A DNA stretch of 10,673 nucleotides from Alphaproteobacteria bacterium (GCA_003250275.1 QKGW01000168.1:1-10673); one strand, 5' to 3'; positions 1 to 7,510 are shown, numbered from the stretch's first letter. The notes: generated by a model from the sequence alone, not told the origin. Program-made: numbers and translations.

Positions 1-1439
1 TCGGGCGGGTCTCGACCTTCCTCGACGTGTTCATCGCGCGCGATCTCGCCGCCGGCAGGATCACCGAGGCCCAGGCGCAGGAGATGATCGACGACTTCGT
101 GATCAAGCTCCGCCTCGTGCGCTTCCTCCGCACCCCGGAATACGACGCGCTGTTCTCCGGCGACCCGACCTGGGTCACCGAGTGCATCGGCGGCGTCGGC
201 GAGGATGGCCGCCCGCTCGTCACCAGGTCGAGCTTCCGCTTCCTCAACACCCTCTCGAACCTCGGCTCCGCGCCCGAGCCGAACCTCACGGTGCTGTGGA
301 GCGTCCACCTGCCCGAGGCGTTCAAGGCCTACGCGGCGAAGGTCTCGATCGAGTCGAGCGCGGTGCAGTACGAGAACGACGACCTGATGCGCCCGCATTG
401 GGGCGACGACTACGGCATCGCCTGCTGCGTCTCGGCGATGCGCATCGGCAAGCAGATGCAGTTCTTCGGCGCACGCGCCAATCTCGCCAAGGCGCTGCTC
501 TACGCGATCAACGGCGGCGTCGACGAGATTTCGGGCGAGACCGTCGCGCCCGGCTTCGCGCCGATCGGCGGCGAGGCGCTCGATTACGCCGAGGTGGTGG
601 AGAAGTACGAAGCGATGATGGGCTGGCTCGCCGCCACCTACATCAAGGCGCTCAACGCGATCCACTACATGCACGACAAGTACGCCTACGAGCGCATCGA
701 AATGGCGCTGCACGACCGCGACATCCTCCGCACCATGGCCTGCGGCATCGCCGGGCTTTCGGTGGCGGCGGACTCGCTCTCGGCGATCAAGCACGCCAAG
801 GTCTCGGTGATCCGCAACGACGCGGGGCTCGCGGTCGACTTCCGCATCGAGGGCGAGTACCCGGCCTACGGCAACAACGACGACCGCGCCGACGCGCTCG
901 CGATCTGGGTCGCCGATACCTTCATGGACAAGATCAAGGCGCAGCCGCACTTCTACCGCGACTCGCTGCCGACCCAGTCGATCCTGACGATCACCTCGAA
1001 CGTGGTCTACGGCAAGAAGACCGGCAACACTCCGGACGGCCGCCGCGGCGGCACGCCGTTCGCTCCCGGCGCCAACCCGATGAACGGGCGCGACGTGAAG
1101 GGCTTCGTCGCCGCCGGCGCGTCGGTGGCGAAGATCCCTTACGAAAGCTCGCTCGACGGCATTTCGTGGACCGCGACGGCGACCCCCGACGCGCTCGGCC
1201 GCACCGTCGCCGACCGCCAGCGCAACCTCGCCAATTGCCTCGACGCCTTCGCCGAGGCGGGCGGCTTCCACGTCAACGTCAACGTGCTGACGCGCGACAC
1301 CCTGCTCGACGCGATGGAGCATCCGGAGAAATATCCGCAGCTCACCATCCGCGTGTCGGGTTACGCGGTGAACTTCATCAAGCTTTCGCGCGAGCAGCAG
1401 CTCGACGTGATCAGCCGCACCTTCCACGGACGGATGTAA
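1..1439 (+). CDS. pflB: Pyruvate formate-lyase (formate C-acetyltransferase), C-terminal two thirds, 5' end outside window
   Basis: This glycyl-radical enzyme converts pyruvate and CoA to acetyl-CoA and formate in the cytoplasm under anoxia. The reading frame is open from the left edge, so the true start lies upstream. About 478 residues remain, aligning from memory to roughly residue 278 to the end of the 760-residue E. coli PflB. The catalytic cysteine pair is present in a GIACCVS motif (Cys codons at 423-428). The glycyl-radical site is the RVSGYA motif near the C-terminus (Gly codon 1359-1361). Family-typical segments QFFGARANLAK, HDRDILRTMACGIAGLS and KKTGNTPDGRR are intact. The stop is TAA at 1437-1439, followed after 4 bp by pflA, as expected for a pflBA operon. 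The promoter, usually oxygen-responsive (FNR/ArcA in enterics), is not in the window. The protein looks fully functional. It closely resembles canonical PflB rather than the diol-dehydratase or choline-lyase relatives, and the adjacent activase supports this. Confidence 0.97.
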   Translation, partial: GRVSTFLDVFIARDLAAGRITEAQAQEMIDDFVIKLRLVRFLRTPEYDALFSGDPTWVTECIGGVGEDGRPLVTRSSFRFLNTLSNLGSAPEPNLTVLWSVHLPEAFKAYAAKVSIESSAVQYENDDLMRPHWGDDYGIACCVSAMRIGKQMQFFGARANLAKALLYAINGGVDEISGETVAPGFAPIGGEALDYAEVVEKYEAMMGWLAATYIKALNAIHYMHDKYAYERIEMALHDRDILRTMACGIAGLSVAADSLSAIKHAKVSVIRNDAGLAVDFRIEGEYPAYGNNDDRADALAIWVADTFMDKIKAQPHFYRDSLPTQSILTITSNVVYGKKTGNTPDGRRGGTPFAPGANPMNGRDVKGFVAAGASVAKIPYESSLDGISWTATATPDALGRTVADRQRNLANCLDAFAEAGGFHVNVNVLTRDTLLDAMEHPEKYPQLTIRVSGYAVNFIKLSREQQLDVISRTFHGRM

Positions 1440-1443
1440 GCGC

Positions 1444-2232
1444 GTGAACCACCTCTGCCCGCATTCCCCGTGCGCCCCCGCCCCCTTCGGGGCGGAGGGC
1501 GAACTCGGCTTCCTCCATTCGGTGGAAACCGGCGCCGCCGCCGACGGCCCGGGGATGCGGTTCGTCTATTTCGTCACCGGCTGCATGTTCCGCTGCCTCT
1601 ACTGTCACAATCCCGATACCTGGAAGGTCGACGCGGGGCGGCAGGTCACGCTTGCCGAGGCGGTGGCGGAGATCGCGCCCTACGCCCGCTTTCTCAAGCG
1701 CGCCGGCGGCGTCACCGTCTCGGGCGGCGAACCTCTGATGCAGGCGCCGTTCGTCGGCGCGCTGCTGCGGCGGATCAAGGCGCGCTTCGGCCTGCACACC
1801 GCGCTCGACACCCAGGGCTTCCTCCACGCCAACGTCGACGACGACTGGTGGGACGCGGTCGACCTGGTGATGCTCGACATCAAGCAGATCAACCCGGCGA
1901 GGCATCGTGCGCTGACCGGGCGCGACGTCTCCCCGAGCCTCGCCTGCGCCCGCCGCCTCGCCCGCCTCGGCAAGCCGATGTGGGTGCGCTACGTACTCGC
2001 GCCGGGGTGGACCGACGACCCGCGCGACGTCGCCGGGCTCGCCGATTTTCTTGCCGCCGAACTCGGGCCGTGGCTCGAACGGGTGGAGGTGCTGCCGCTG
2101 CATCACCTCGGCGCGTTCAAGTGGCGCGACCTCGGCAAGTCCTACGCGTTCGAAAACACGCCGCCGCCGAGCGCCGACGCGCTCGCCGCGGCGCGCGCGA
2201 TCTTCGCCTCGCGCGGCATTCTCGCAGTTTAA
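1444..2232 (+). CDS. pflA: Pyruvate formate-lyase-activating enzyme (radical SAM)
   Basis: The enzyme uses S-adenosylmethionine and a [4Fe-4S] cluster to abstract hydrogen from the PflB glycine and install the glycyl radical. The radical-SAM motif CxxxCxxC is seen as GCMFRCLYCHNPDTW (Cys47, Cys51, Cys54). The SGGEP motif that binds the SAM amino group follows, as do LDTQGF, VMLDIKQ and the C-terminal LPLHHLG segment typical of PflA. The frame starts with GTG at 1444, only 4 bp after the pflB stop, and gives 262 residues against 246 in E. coli. The extra length is mostly an N-terminal extension of about 20 residues before the conserved FLHSVETG. It contains two extra cysteines (Cys5, Cys10), too few for a second ferredoxin-like cluster. 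The ribosome site is weak, which suggests coupling to pflB translation. The stop codon overlaps the convergent transporter gene. Confidence 0.96.
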   Translation: MNHLCPHSPCAPAPFGAEGELGFLHSVETGAAADGPGMRFVYFVTGCMFRCLYCHNPDTWKVDAGRQVTLAEAVAEIAPYARFLKRAGGVTVSGGEPLMQAPFVGALLRRIKARFGLHTALDTQGFLHANVDDDWWDAVDLVMLDIKQINPARHRALTGRDVSPSLACARRLARLGKPMWVRYVLAPGWTDDPRDVAGLADFLAAELGPWLERVEVLPLHHLGAFKWRDLGKSYAFENTPPPSADALAAARAIFASRGILAV

Positions 2233-4001
2233 ATCGGGCAGTCCTCGACCACGGCGAAGCCGTTGACCCGCATCAGCGTCAGCCGGCGGGCGTGGAACGG
2301 CTCCATGCTGGTGCGGTGGCTGATGGTGATCACCGCCGCGCGCGGATAGGTCGCGAACACCATCTCCATCATCCGCCGTTCGGTCTCGCGGTCGAGGCCG
2401 TCGGTGGCTTCCTGGATGAAGATCCAGTCCGGCTTGTGGAGCAGCAGGCGCGCGAAGCCGAGGCGCTGCTGCTCGCCCGCCGAAAGGGTCTGTTCCCAGT
2501 CCTCGACGTCGTCGAGACGCGCGGTGAAGTCGTCGAGCCCGACGCGCACGAGCGCCGCCTTGAGCGCCTCGTCCTCCTGCGGGTTGGGCACCTGCGGGAA
2601 CACCACCGCCGAGCGCAGCGGCCCGATCGGCAGGTAGGGATGGTGCGGCATGAAGAAGATCGAGCCGCCCACGGGCAGACCGACGCGGCCATGCCCCCAC
2701 GGCCACAGCCGCGCCACCACCTTGAACATCTTCACCGCCGCGCCGGGATCGCCGGTGATCAGCACGCGCTCGCCCGCGGCGATGGTGGTGGAGAACCGCG
2801 CGATCTGCGTCGCGCCGGTGGAATCGGCGATCTCGACCTCGCGGAAGCTCAGTTCCTCGGTGTCCGACTTCTCGACGCGGATGCCATCGTGGCCACCCGC
2901 GGCGATGCGCTGCGCCACCACATCGACGCCGTCGGCGAGGCCGAGGACGCGCTCGACCGAGGCGCGCCACGCGGCGACGCCCGCGAGGTTGTCGATCGGC
3001 CAGGAGAGCGCGGCGGTCATCTGCCCGAACGCCTGCGCGGTCTGCATCAGCACGCCGAGGGTGATGGTGCCGACGATGTAGCGCGGCGCGGCGACGAGGA
3101 AGGGAAAGCCCATCGACAGCACCGACCACGACGAACTGAAGAGGATCAGCTTGGTAAGCGCCCAGGTCTGCACGTCCCAGGCGCGGACGACGCGCCGGAA
3201 CAGGCTGCGGAAGTGGCGGCGTTCGCCGGTTTCGCCGTGCAGCAGTGCGATCGCCATGGCGTTCTCGCGCGCGTGCACGAGGCCGAAGCGGAAGTTCGCC
3301 TCGTCGGTCTGACGGCGGTCGACGGCGCGCACCAGCGGCTTGCCGAGGGCCCAGGCGACCACCGCGCCCAGGCCGGAATAGGCGAGCGCGATCCACACCA
3401 GATGTCCGGGCAGCGGAATCTCGACGCCGCCGAAGGTGGTCAGCGCCGGGCCGGAGAGCGACCAGAGAATCTGGGTGAAGCTGATCAGCAGCAGCAGCGA
3501 GTAGATCAACGAGTGCGCGAGGTCGATCGCGGACTCGGTGGTGATGCGGATGTCCTCGGCGATGCGGCCGTCGGGGTTGTCGTGATCGCCGGGAACGAAG
3601 TTGATGAGGTATTGCCGCCCGCCCGACATCCACTCGCGGAACACCCGGTAGGTCAGCCATTGCCGCCACGCGACCTGAAGGCGGCGCTTGACCCGCAGGT
3701 GAGTCGAAGTGATCAGCACGTTGGCGGCGATGATCAGCCCGAGCACGCCCATGAGGTAGAGGAAACTGCCCATCTGGCGCGCTTCGAGGGCGTTGAACAG
3801 CTTCTCGTTCCAGACGTTGAGGGCGATCGGGATGCCAACCTGCATCACCGTGAGCACGAACAGCGCGAAGCCGAGCCCGCTCATCCGCCAGCCATCCTCC
3901 GACGACCAGAACGGCATCGCGAGCGTGGTGAAACGGCGAAGGAACGGGGCTTTCGGAGCTTCCGGCCGGGCGGCCAAGACTTCGGCGGTGTCTTTCCCCA
4001 A
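2229..4001 (-). CDS. SbmA/BacA-YddA-type ABC transporter (fused permease-ATPase) with degenerate nucleotide-binding motifs
   Basis: This 590-residue inner-membrane protein has a transmembrane domain of the SbmA/BacA-like ABC family and a C-terminal ATPase domain. Relatives move vitamin B12, bleomycin, antimicrobial peptides or long-chain acyl substrates; the substrate here is unknown. Hydrophobic segments lie near residues 42-60, 77-97, 160-180, 200-220, 283-303 and 308-330. The family motif NPDGRIAED and the segment EANFRFGLVHARENA are present. The ATPase domain spans about 385-590. It keeps the signature LSAGEQQR (506-513), D-loop GLD and switch His562. It departs from consensus at Walker A (GDPGAAVKM, 417-425, no GKS/T), at the Q-loop (MPHHPYLP, His453 where Gln is usual) and at Walker B (IFIQE, Gln530 for Asp, Glu531 kept). 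No frameshift explains these changes. The start chosen is TTG at 4001, preceded by GAGGG at suitable spacing; an in-frame stop lies at 4023-4025, so little upstream extension is possible. Transport may use the proton gradient, as in SbmA. Confidence 0.88.
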   Translation of the reverse strand: MGKDTAEVLAARPEAPKAPFLRRFTTLAMPFWSSEDGWRMSGLGFALFVLTVMQVGIPIALNVWNEKLFNALEARQMGSFLYLMGVLGLIIAANVLITSTHLRVKRRLQVAWRQWLTYRVFREWMSGGRQYLINFVPGDHDNPDGRIAEDIRITTESAIDLAHSLIYSLLLLISFTQILWSLSGPALTTFGGVEIPLPGHLVWIALAYSGLGAVVAWALGKPLVRAVDRRQTDEANFRFGLVHARENAMAIALLHGETGERRHFRSLFRRVVRAWDVQTWALTKLILFSSSWSVLSMGFPFLVAAPRYIVGTITLGVLMQTAQAFGQMTAALSWPIDNLAGVAAWRASVERVLGLADGVDVVAQRIAAGGHDGIRVEKSDTEELSFREVEIADSTGATQIARFSTTIAAGERVLITGDPGAAVKMFKVVARLWPWGHGRVGLPVGGSIFFMPHHPYLPIGPLRSAVVFPQVPNPQEDEALKAALVRVGLDDFTARLDDVEDWEQTLSAGEQQRLGFARLLLHKPDWIFIQEATDGLDRETERRMMEMVFATYPRAAVITISHRTSMEPFHARRLTLMRVNGFAVVEDCPI

Positions 4002-4022
4002 GGGGCCCTCGTGCGACGGACC

Positions 4023-4031
4023 TTATATACC
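4023..4031 (-). promoter_or_regulatory. Possible -10 element for the transporter gene
   Basis: On the minus strand a TATATAAG block sits about 20 bp upstream of the TTG start at 4001. It is one of the few AT-rich stretches in this 169-bp divergent intergenic region. TATAAG matches five of six bases of a sigma-70 -10 box. No -35 box is found at 16-18 bp spacing; a TTGATA occurs at only about 12 bp. The transcript leader would be very short. The rest of the divergent region (4002-4170) shows no clear promoter for the transglycosylase gene. Confidence 0.25.
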
Positions 4032-4170
4032 TGCCGATGTATCAAGCCCCCGGCGGCTGCGCCAGTAAATTCGCATCCTTCGAAACTGGCACCGGGTTTG
4101 CGTAGGACACGGTGGACGCGGCGCGACCGCGCCCCTCCATCCGACGCCGCAACCCGATGACGAAAGCCGC

Positions 4171-4941
4171 ATGACCGAACCCTTCGCCCACCGCCCCGCC
4201 CGCCTTGCCGCCGCCCTGGCCGCCGCGATTTTCGCGTGGTTCGCCAGTGCGTTGGATGCGGCTGCATGGGAAGGCGTGTGCCTCGACACGGCGGCGCGGG
4301 TGAACGCGGCGGAGGGCCTTCCGGCGCACATGCTGGGCAGCATCGCGATCACCGAAAGCGGCCGCCTCCACCCCGACACCAAGGCAAAAGTTGCCTGGCC
4401 ATGGACCGTCACCTCGGGTGGCGAGGGGCAGTATTTTCCCACCAAGGCCGCCGCGATCGCCGAGGTGAAGCGGCTGAAGCGCGCCGGGGTCGAGAACATC
4501 GACGTCGGCTGTATGCAGATCAACCTCAAATACCACCGCGACGCGTTCCCGAACCTCGAAGCCGCGTTCGACCCCGAAACCAACGTCCGTTACGCCGCGA
4601 ACTTCCTCAAGGACCTGCGCGAGGACACCGATTCGTGGGCCGAGGCGGTGCGGCGCTACCACTCGAAGGACCCCGAGCGCAGCCTCGGCTACGCCAAGCG
4701 GGTGGCGAAGAACTACTACGCCCTCACCGCCGACCCGGTCGCCAAGCCGAAGCCGCAGCCGGTTCAGACCGCCCAGCGCACCAACGCCAAGCACGGTGCG
4801 ATCGCACCGCCGCCGGTGCGAGTCGCCGACGCCGAGGAGCTTGCGCGCAAGCGCGCCGAAGCGCGCGCCGAGGCCACCGAATGGCGCCGCAAACAGCTCG
4901 AAGCCTACCTCGCGCGGCGCGCCGCAATCGTCGGCGGCTGA
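4171..4941 (+). CDS. Secreted lytic transglycosylase (SLT domain)
   Basis: The product probably cleaves the MurNAc-GlcNAc linkage of peptidoglycan in the periplasm, forming 1,6-anhydromuropeptides. The first ~32 residues look like a Sec signal peptide: basic start, an Ala-rich hydrophobic stretch, then a likely cleavage near ALDAAA-W. The lysozyme-like domain follows. The presumed catalytic glutamate is Glu62 in AITESGR, and DVGCMQINLKYH near 111-122 is the family's MQIN-type motif. FDPETNVRYAANFLKDL and the Tyr-containing RRYHSKD segment complete the domain by about residue 185. The last 70 residues are low-complexity: a Lys-Pro linker, then a charged helix rich in Ala, Arg and Glu. Cys37 and Cys114 could form a disulfide. 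The ATG at 4171 has only a weak upstream purine stretch. Similar small transglycosylases sit in conjugation, secretion and flagellar clusters, but no such genes are here, so a housekeeping or local wall-opening role is all that can be inferred. Confidence 0.88.
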   Translation: MTEPFAHRPARLAAALAAAIFAWFASALDAAAWEGVCLDTAARVNAAEGLPAHMLGSIAITESGRLHPDTKAKVAWPWTVTSGGEGQYFPTKAAAIAEVKRLKRAGVENIDVGCMQINLKYHRDAFPNLEAAFDPETNVRYAANFLKDLREDTDSWAEAVRRYHSKDPERSLGYAKRVAKNYYALTADPVAKPKPQPVQTAQRTNAKHGAIAPPPVRVADAEELARKRAEARAEATEWRRKQLEAYLARRAAIVGG

Positions 4942-4959
4942 CCCACGAATTTTCTCGGA

Positions 4960-4994
4960 GTTTCCCCGCATTCTCTGGAATTCCCAGGGGAAAC
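4960..4994 (+). promoter_or_regulatory. Inverted repeat between the transglycosylase and GH65 genes
   Basis: GTTTCCCC at 4960-4967 is the exact reverse complement of GGGGAAAC at 4987-4994, giving an 8-bp stem with a 19-nt loop. A smaller dyad, CTGGAATTCCCAG, lies inside the loop and partly overlaps the right arm. The hairpin starts 18 bp after the transglycosylase stop. It is not followed by a T tract, so it is a poor Rho-independent terminator. It could be an operator for the GH65 gene or an mRNA-end stabiliser. The surrounding 94-bp gap is less GC-rich than the genes. Confidence 0.4.
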
Positions 4995-5035
4995 CGCTGT
5001 AGTCTTGTCCCGCGCCAGAGCATGAACGGGAGAAG

Positions 5036-7453
5036 ATGATGAGCGAATGGAGCCTTGTCTACGATCGTTACGATCCCTCCGAGCAAGGCCTGCGCGAGGC
5101 GCTCTGCACCACCGGCAACGGTTACTTCTGCACGCGCGGCGCGTTCCCCTGGGTCAAGGCGGACGAGACCCACTATCCCGGCACCTACGTCGCGGGCGGC
5201 TACAACCGGCTGGTTTCGACGATCGGCGGGCATGAGCTCGAACACGAGGACCTCGTCAACTTTCCCAACTGGCTGGGGCTGACCTTCCGCGTCGACGGCG
5301 GCGCATGGTTCGACCTCGACAAGGTCGAGGTGCTGTCGTTCGAGCAGTCGCTCGACTTCCAGGAAGGGATGCTCAAGCACGCCATCCGCTTCCGCCACGA
5401 CAAGACCCGCGAAACCACGCTGACGATGCGCCGCTTCGTCCACATGGGCTGGCCGCATCACGCCGCGCAGGAAATGATCGTGGTGGCGCAGAACTGGTCG
5501 GGCACCATCGAGTTCCGCTCCTCGCTCGACGGCCAGGTCGACAACCGCGGCGTCGCGCGCTACTCCCACCTCGCCTCGCACCACCTCGACTACATCAAGA
5601 GCGGCGAGTTCACCGGGGTGCTCAGCCCCGACACGATGATCTACCTGATCACCCGCTCCTCGCAGAGCCGTATGCGCGTCGGCATGGCGGCGCGCACCCG
5701 GATCTTCCGCAGCAACGTCTGGCAGGAGGACGCGCCGGTCACCGTCAACGCGATCGACGGCTACGTCGAGGCGCTGATCCCGGTCGAGATCGCGCGCGGC
5801 GAGCCGATCCGCGTCGAGAAGGTCTGCACGCTCTACACCTCGCGCGACAAGGCGATCTCCGAGGCCGGCCTCGCGGCGCGCGAAGCGCTCGACCGCTGCC
5901 GCAACATCGCCCAGCTCCAGCAGACCCACATCCGCGCGTGGAGCAACTACTGGGACCGCTGCGACATCGCCCTGCATCCGTCGATGCACGAGGAACAGAA
6001 GATCCTCCGGCTGCACATCTACCACCTGTTGCAGACCGCCTCGAACCACACCCTCGACCTCGACGTCGGCCTGCCCTCGCGCGGCTGGACCGGCGAGAGC
6101 TACCGCGGCCACGTGTTCTGGGACGAAGTGTTCATGCTGCCGTTCCTCACCTACCGGCTGCCGATCGTCTCGCGCTCGCTGCTCGAATACCGCTTCATGC
6201 GCCTCGGCCGCGCGCGCCTCAACGCACAGCTCGAAGGCTACCGCGGCGCGATGTTCCCGTGGCAGAGCGGTTCCGACGGCCGCGAGGAATCCCAGGAACA
6301 GCACTTCTCCTGCGCCACCGAAACCTGGTCGCCCGACGATTCGCACCGCCAGCGCCACGTCAACACGATGATCGCCTGGAACGTGTGGAGCTACTTCCTC
6401 GCCTCGGGCGACCGCCGCTGGATGGGCCTGCGCGGCGCGGAGCTGATCGTGCTGATCGCGCGCTTCTTCGCCTCGCTCGCGACCTACAACCCGGCGGAGG
6501 ACCGCTACGACATCGAGGGCGTGCTCGGGCCGGATCAGTTCCACCACGGCTACCCCGCCACCGAGCCGCACACCGGGGTGAAGAACAACGCCTTCACCAA
6601 CGTGATGGTGGCGTGGCTGATGGACACGGTGCTGACCGTGCTCGATGTGATCGACGACATCTACCGCCGCGAACTGCTGATCAAGCTCGACATCCAGAAG
6701 GAGGAAATGGACGTCTGGGCCGACATGAGCATGAAGATGGCGGTGCCGTTCTTCGGCAACGGCATCATCAGCCAGTTCGAAGGCTTCGAGCATCTCGACG
6801 ACCTCGACCTCGACGCCTACCGCGCGAAGCACGGCGACATCGCCCGGCTCGACCGCATCCTCGAGGCCGAGGGCGACGACGCCAACCACTACAAGGTCTG
6901 CAAGCAGGCCGACGTGCTGATGCTCTACTACCTCTTCACCGAGTCCGAGCTCTCGGCGCTGCTGTTCCGCCTCGGCTACGACTTCACCGAGGACCACTAC
7001 CGCCGCACCCTCGACTACTACATGGAGCGGACCACCCACGGCACCACGCTCAGCCACCTCGTCCACGCCTGGATCCTGATGCGCAACGCCGATCCGCGCG
7101 GCCTCGAATGGATGGAGCGGGTGCTGCGCGCCGACCTCGACGACATCATCGGCGGCACCACCAGGGAGGGCGTGCACCTCGGCATGATGTCGGGCACCGC
7201 CGATATGTTCCAGCGTGGCATCACCGGCGCGCGCATCGCCGACGGCATCCTCAATCTCGACCCGGTGTTCCAGGACAAGATCAAGCAGATGAAGTGCAAG
7301 CTCCGCTTCCACGGCAACTGGCTGCAGATCGACCTCTCGGAGGACCGCATCAGCATCAACGCCGATTCCGCGTGGTCGGAGGCGGTGACGATCTGCGTGC
7401 GCGGCGAGTGCCGCAAGCTCTCTCCCGGCTCGACGCTGGTGTTCAAACTTTAA
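5036..7453 (+). CDS. Glycoside hydrolase family 65 protein (maltose/trehalose/kojibiose phosphorylase-like) with Gln at the general-acid position
   Basis: GH65 enzymes mostly phosphorolyse alpha-linked glucose disaccharides to beta-glucose 1-phosphate and glucose, with inversion. This 805-residue cytoplasmic protein has the family's N-terminal beta-sandwich (about 1-270), a linker helix, the (alpha/alpha)6 barrel (about 320-690) and a C-terminal beta domain. Recognisable motifs include HVFWDE (Trp362-Glu364), PWQSGSDGREESQ (from Trp409), a KNNAFTNVM segment, HGTTLS (668-673, where phosphorylases bind phosphate) and EGVHLGMMSGT. The family signature GPDE(Y/F)H, whose Glu is the general acid, reads GPDQFHHGYP here with Gln501 (CAG at 6536-6538). 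Everything else is intact, so the protein may be inactive, altered in reaction, or a binding protein. No fused beta-phosphoglucomutase domain is present. Two ATGs are adjacent: 5036 and 5039. GGGAG at 5028-5032 spaces better to the second. Neighbours give no sugar transporter or regulator to identify the substrate. Confidence 0.9.
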   Translation: MMSEWSLVYDRYDPSEQGLREALCTTGNGYFCTRGAFPWVKADETHYPGTYVAGGYNRLVSTIGGHELEHEDLVNFPNWLGLTFRVDGGAWFDLDKVEVLSFEQSLDFQEGMLKHAIRFRHDKTRETTLTMRRFVHMGWPHHAAQEMIVVAQNWSGTIEFRSSLDGQVDNRGVARYSHLASHHLDYIKSGEFTGVLSPDTMIYLITRSSQSRMRVGMAARTRIFRSNVWQEDAPVTVNAIDGYVEALIPVEIARGEPIRVEKVCTLYTSRDKAISEAGLAAREALDRCRNIAQLQQTHIRAWSNYWDRCDIALHPSMHEEQKILRLHIYHLLQTASNHTLDLDVGLPSRGWTGESYRGHVFWDEVFMLPFLTYRLPIVSRSLLEYRFMRLGRARLNAQLEGYRGAMFPWQSGSDGREESQEQHFSCATETWSPDDSHRQRHVNTMIAWNVWSYFLASGDRRWMGLRGAELIVLIARFFASLATYNPAEDRYDIEGVLGPDQFHHGYPATEPHTGVKNNAFTNVMVAWLMDTVLTVLDVIDDIYRRELLIKLDIQKEEMDVWADMSMKMAVPFFGNGIISQFEGFEHLDDLDLDAYRAKHGDIARLDRILEAEGDDANHYKVCKQADVLMLYYLFTESELSALLFRLGYDFTEDHYRRTLDYYMERTTHGTTLSHLVHAWILMRNADPRGLEWMERVLRADLDDIIGGTTREGVHLGMMSGTADMFQRGITGARIADGILNLDPVFQDKIKQMKCKLRFHGNWLQIDLSEDRISINADSAWSEAVTICVRGECRKLSPGSTLVFKL

Positions 7454-7468
7454 GCGACGCTCATATTG

Positions 7469-7504
7469 CCGACGTTTCGGTGTTTTCAACTGCCGAGACG
7501 TCGG
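7469..7504 (+). promoter_or_regulatory. Long inverted repeat (hairpin or operator) after GH65 and before the unknown gene
   Basis: CCGACGTTTCGG (7469-7480) faces CCGAGACGTCGG (7493-7504). Eleven of twelve positions are complementary in DNA, and the twelfth is a G-U pair in RNA, so the stem is fully paired with a 12-nt T-rich loop. It begins 15 bp after the GH65 stop. The following bases (TATACT) are not a T tract, so it is only a weak candidate terminator. The right arm abuts a -10-like box, so it may equally be a repressor operator. Confidence 0.5.
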
Positions 7505-7510
7505 TATACT
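7483..7510 (+). promoter_or_regulatory. Candidate sigma-70-type promoter for the unknown gene
   Basis: TATACT at 7505-7510 matches five of six bases of the -10 consensus. TTTTCA at 7483-7488, 16 bp upstream, is a weaker -35 match (four of six). Transcription would begin near 7517, leaving a leader of about 60 nt before the ATG at 7580. The right arm of the 7469-7504 inverted repeat fills most of the spacer, which would suit an operator. Confidence 0.35.

Noticed and set aside
2194..2215. CGCGCGA / TCGCGCG stem near the end of pflA as a terminator
   Set aside because: It lies within coding sequence, is built from CG repeats common in this DNA, and is followed only by a distant TTT.
4120..4133. 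GGCGCG-AC-CGCGCC palindrome upstream of the transglycosylase gene
   Set aside because: The pattern is pure CG and readily expected by chance at this base composition, with no nearby promoter boxes to give it meaning.
1411..4160. Long open frames of 752 codons (-) and 896 codons (+) across pflA and the transporter
   Set aside because: Both are shadows of pflA and the transporter, with compositional bias only and no domains, and they run across real gene boundaries.
4724..7489. A 921-codon open frame on the - strand opposite GH65
   Set aside because: Its low-complexity Val/Ala/Glu/His/Arg composition is typical of the antisense of GC-rich genes, and the recognised GH65 motifs lie on the other strand.
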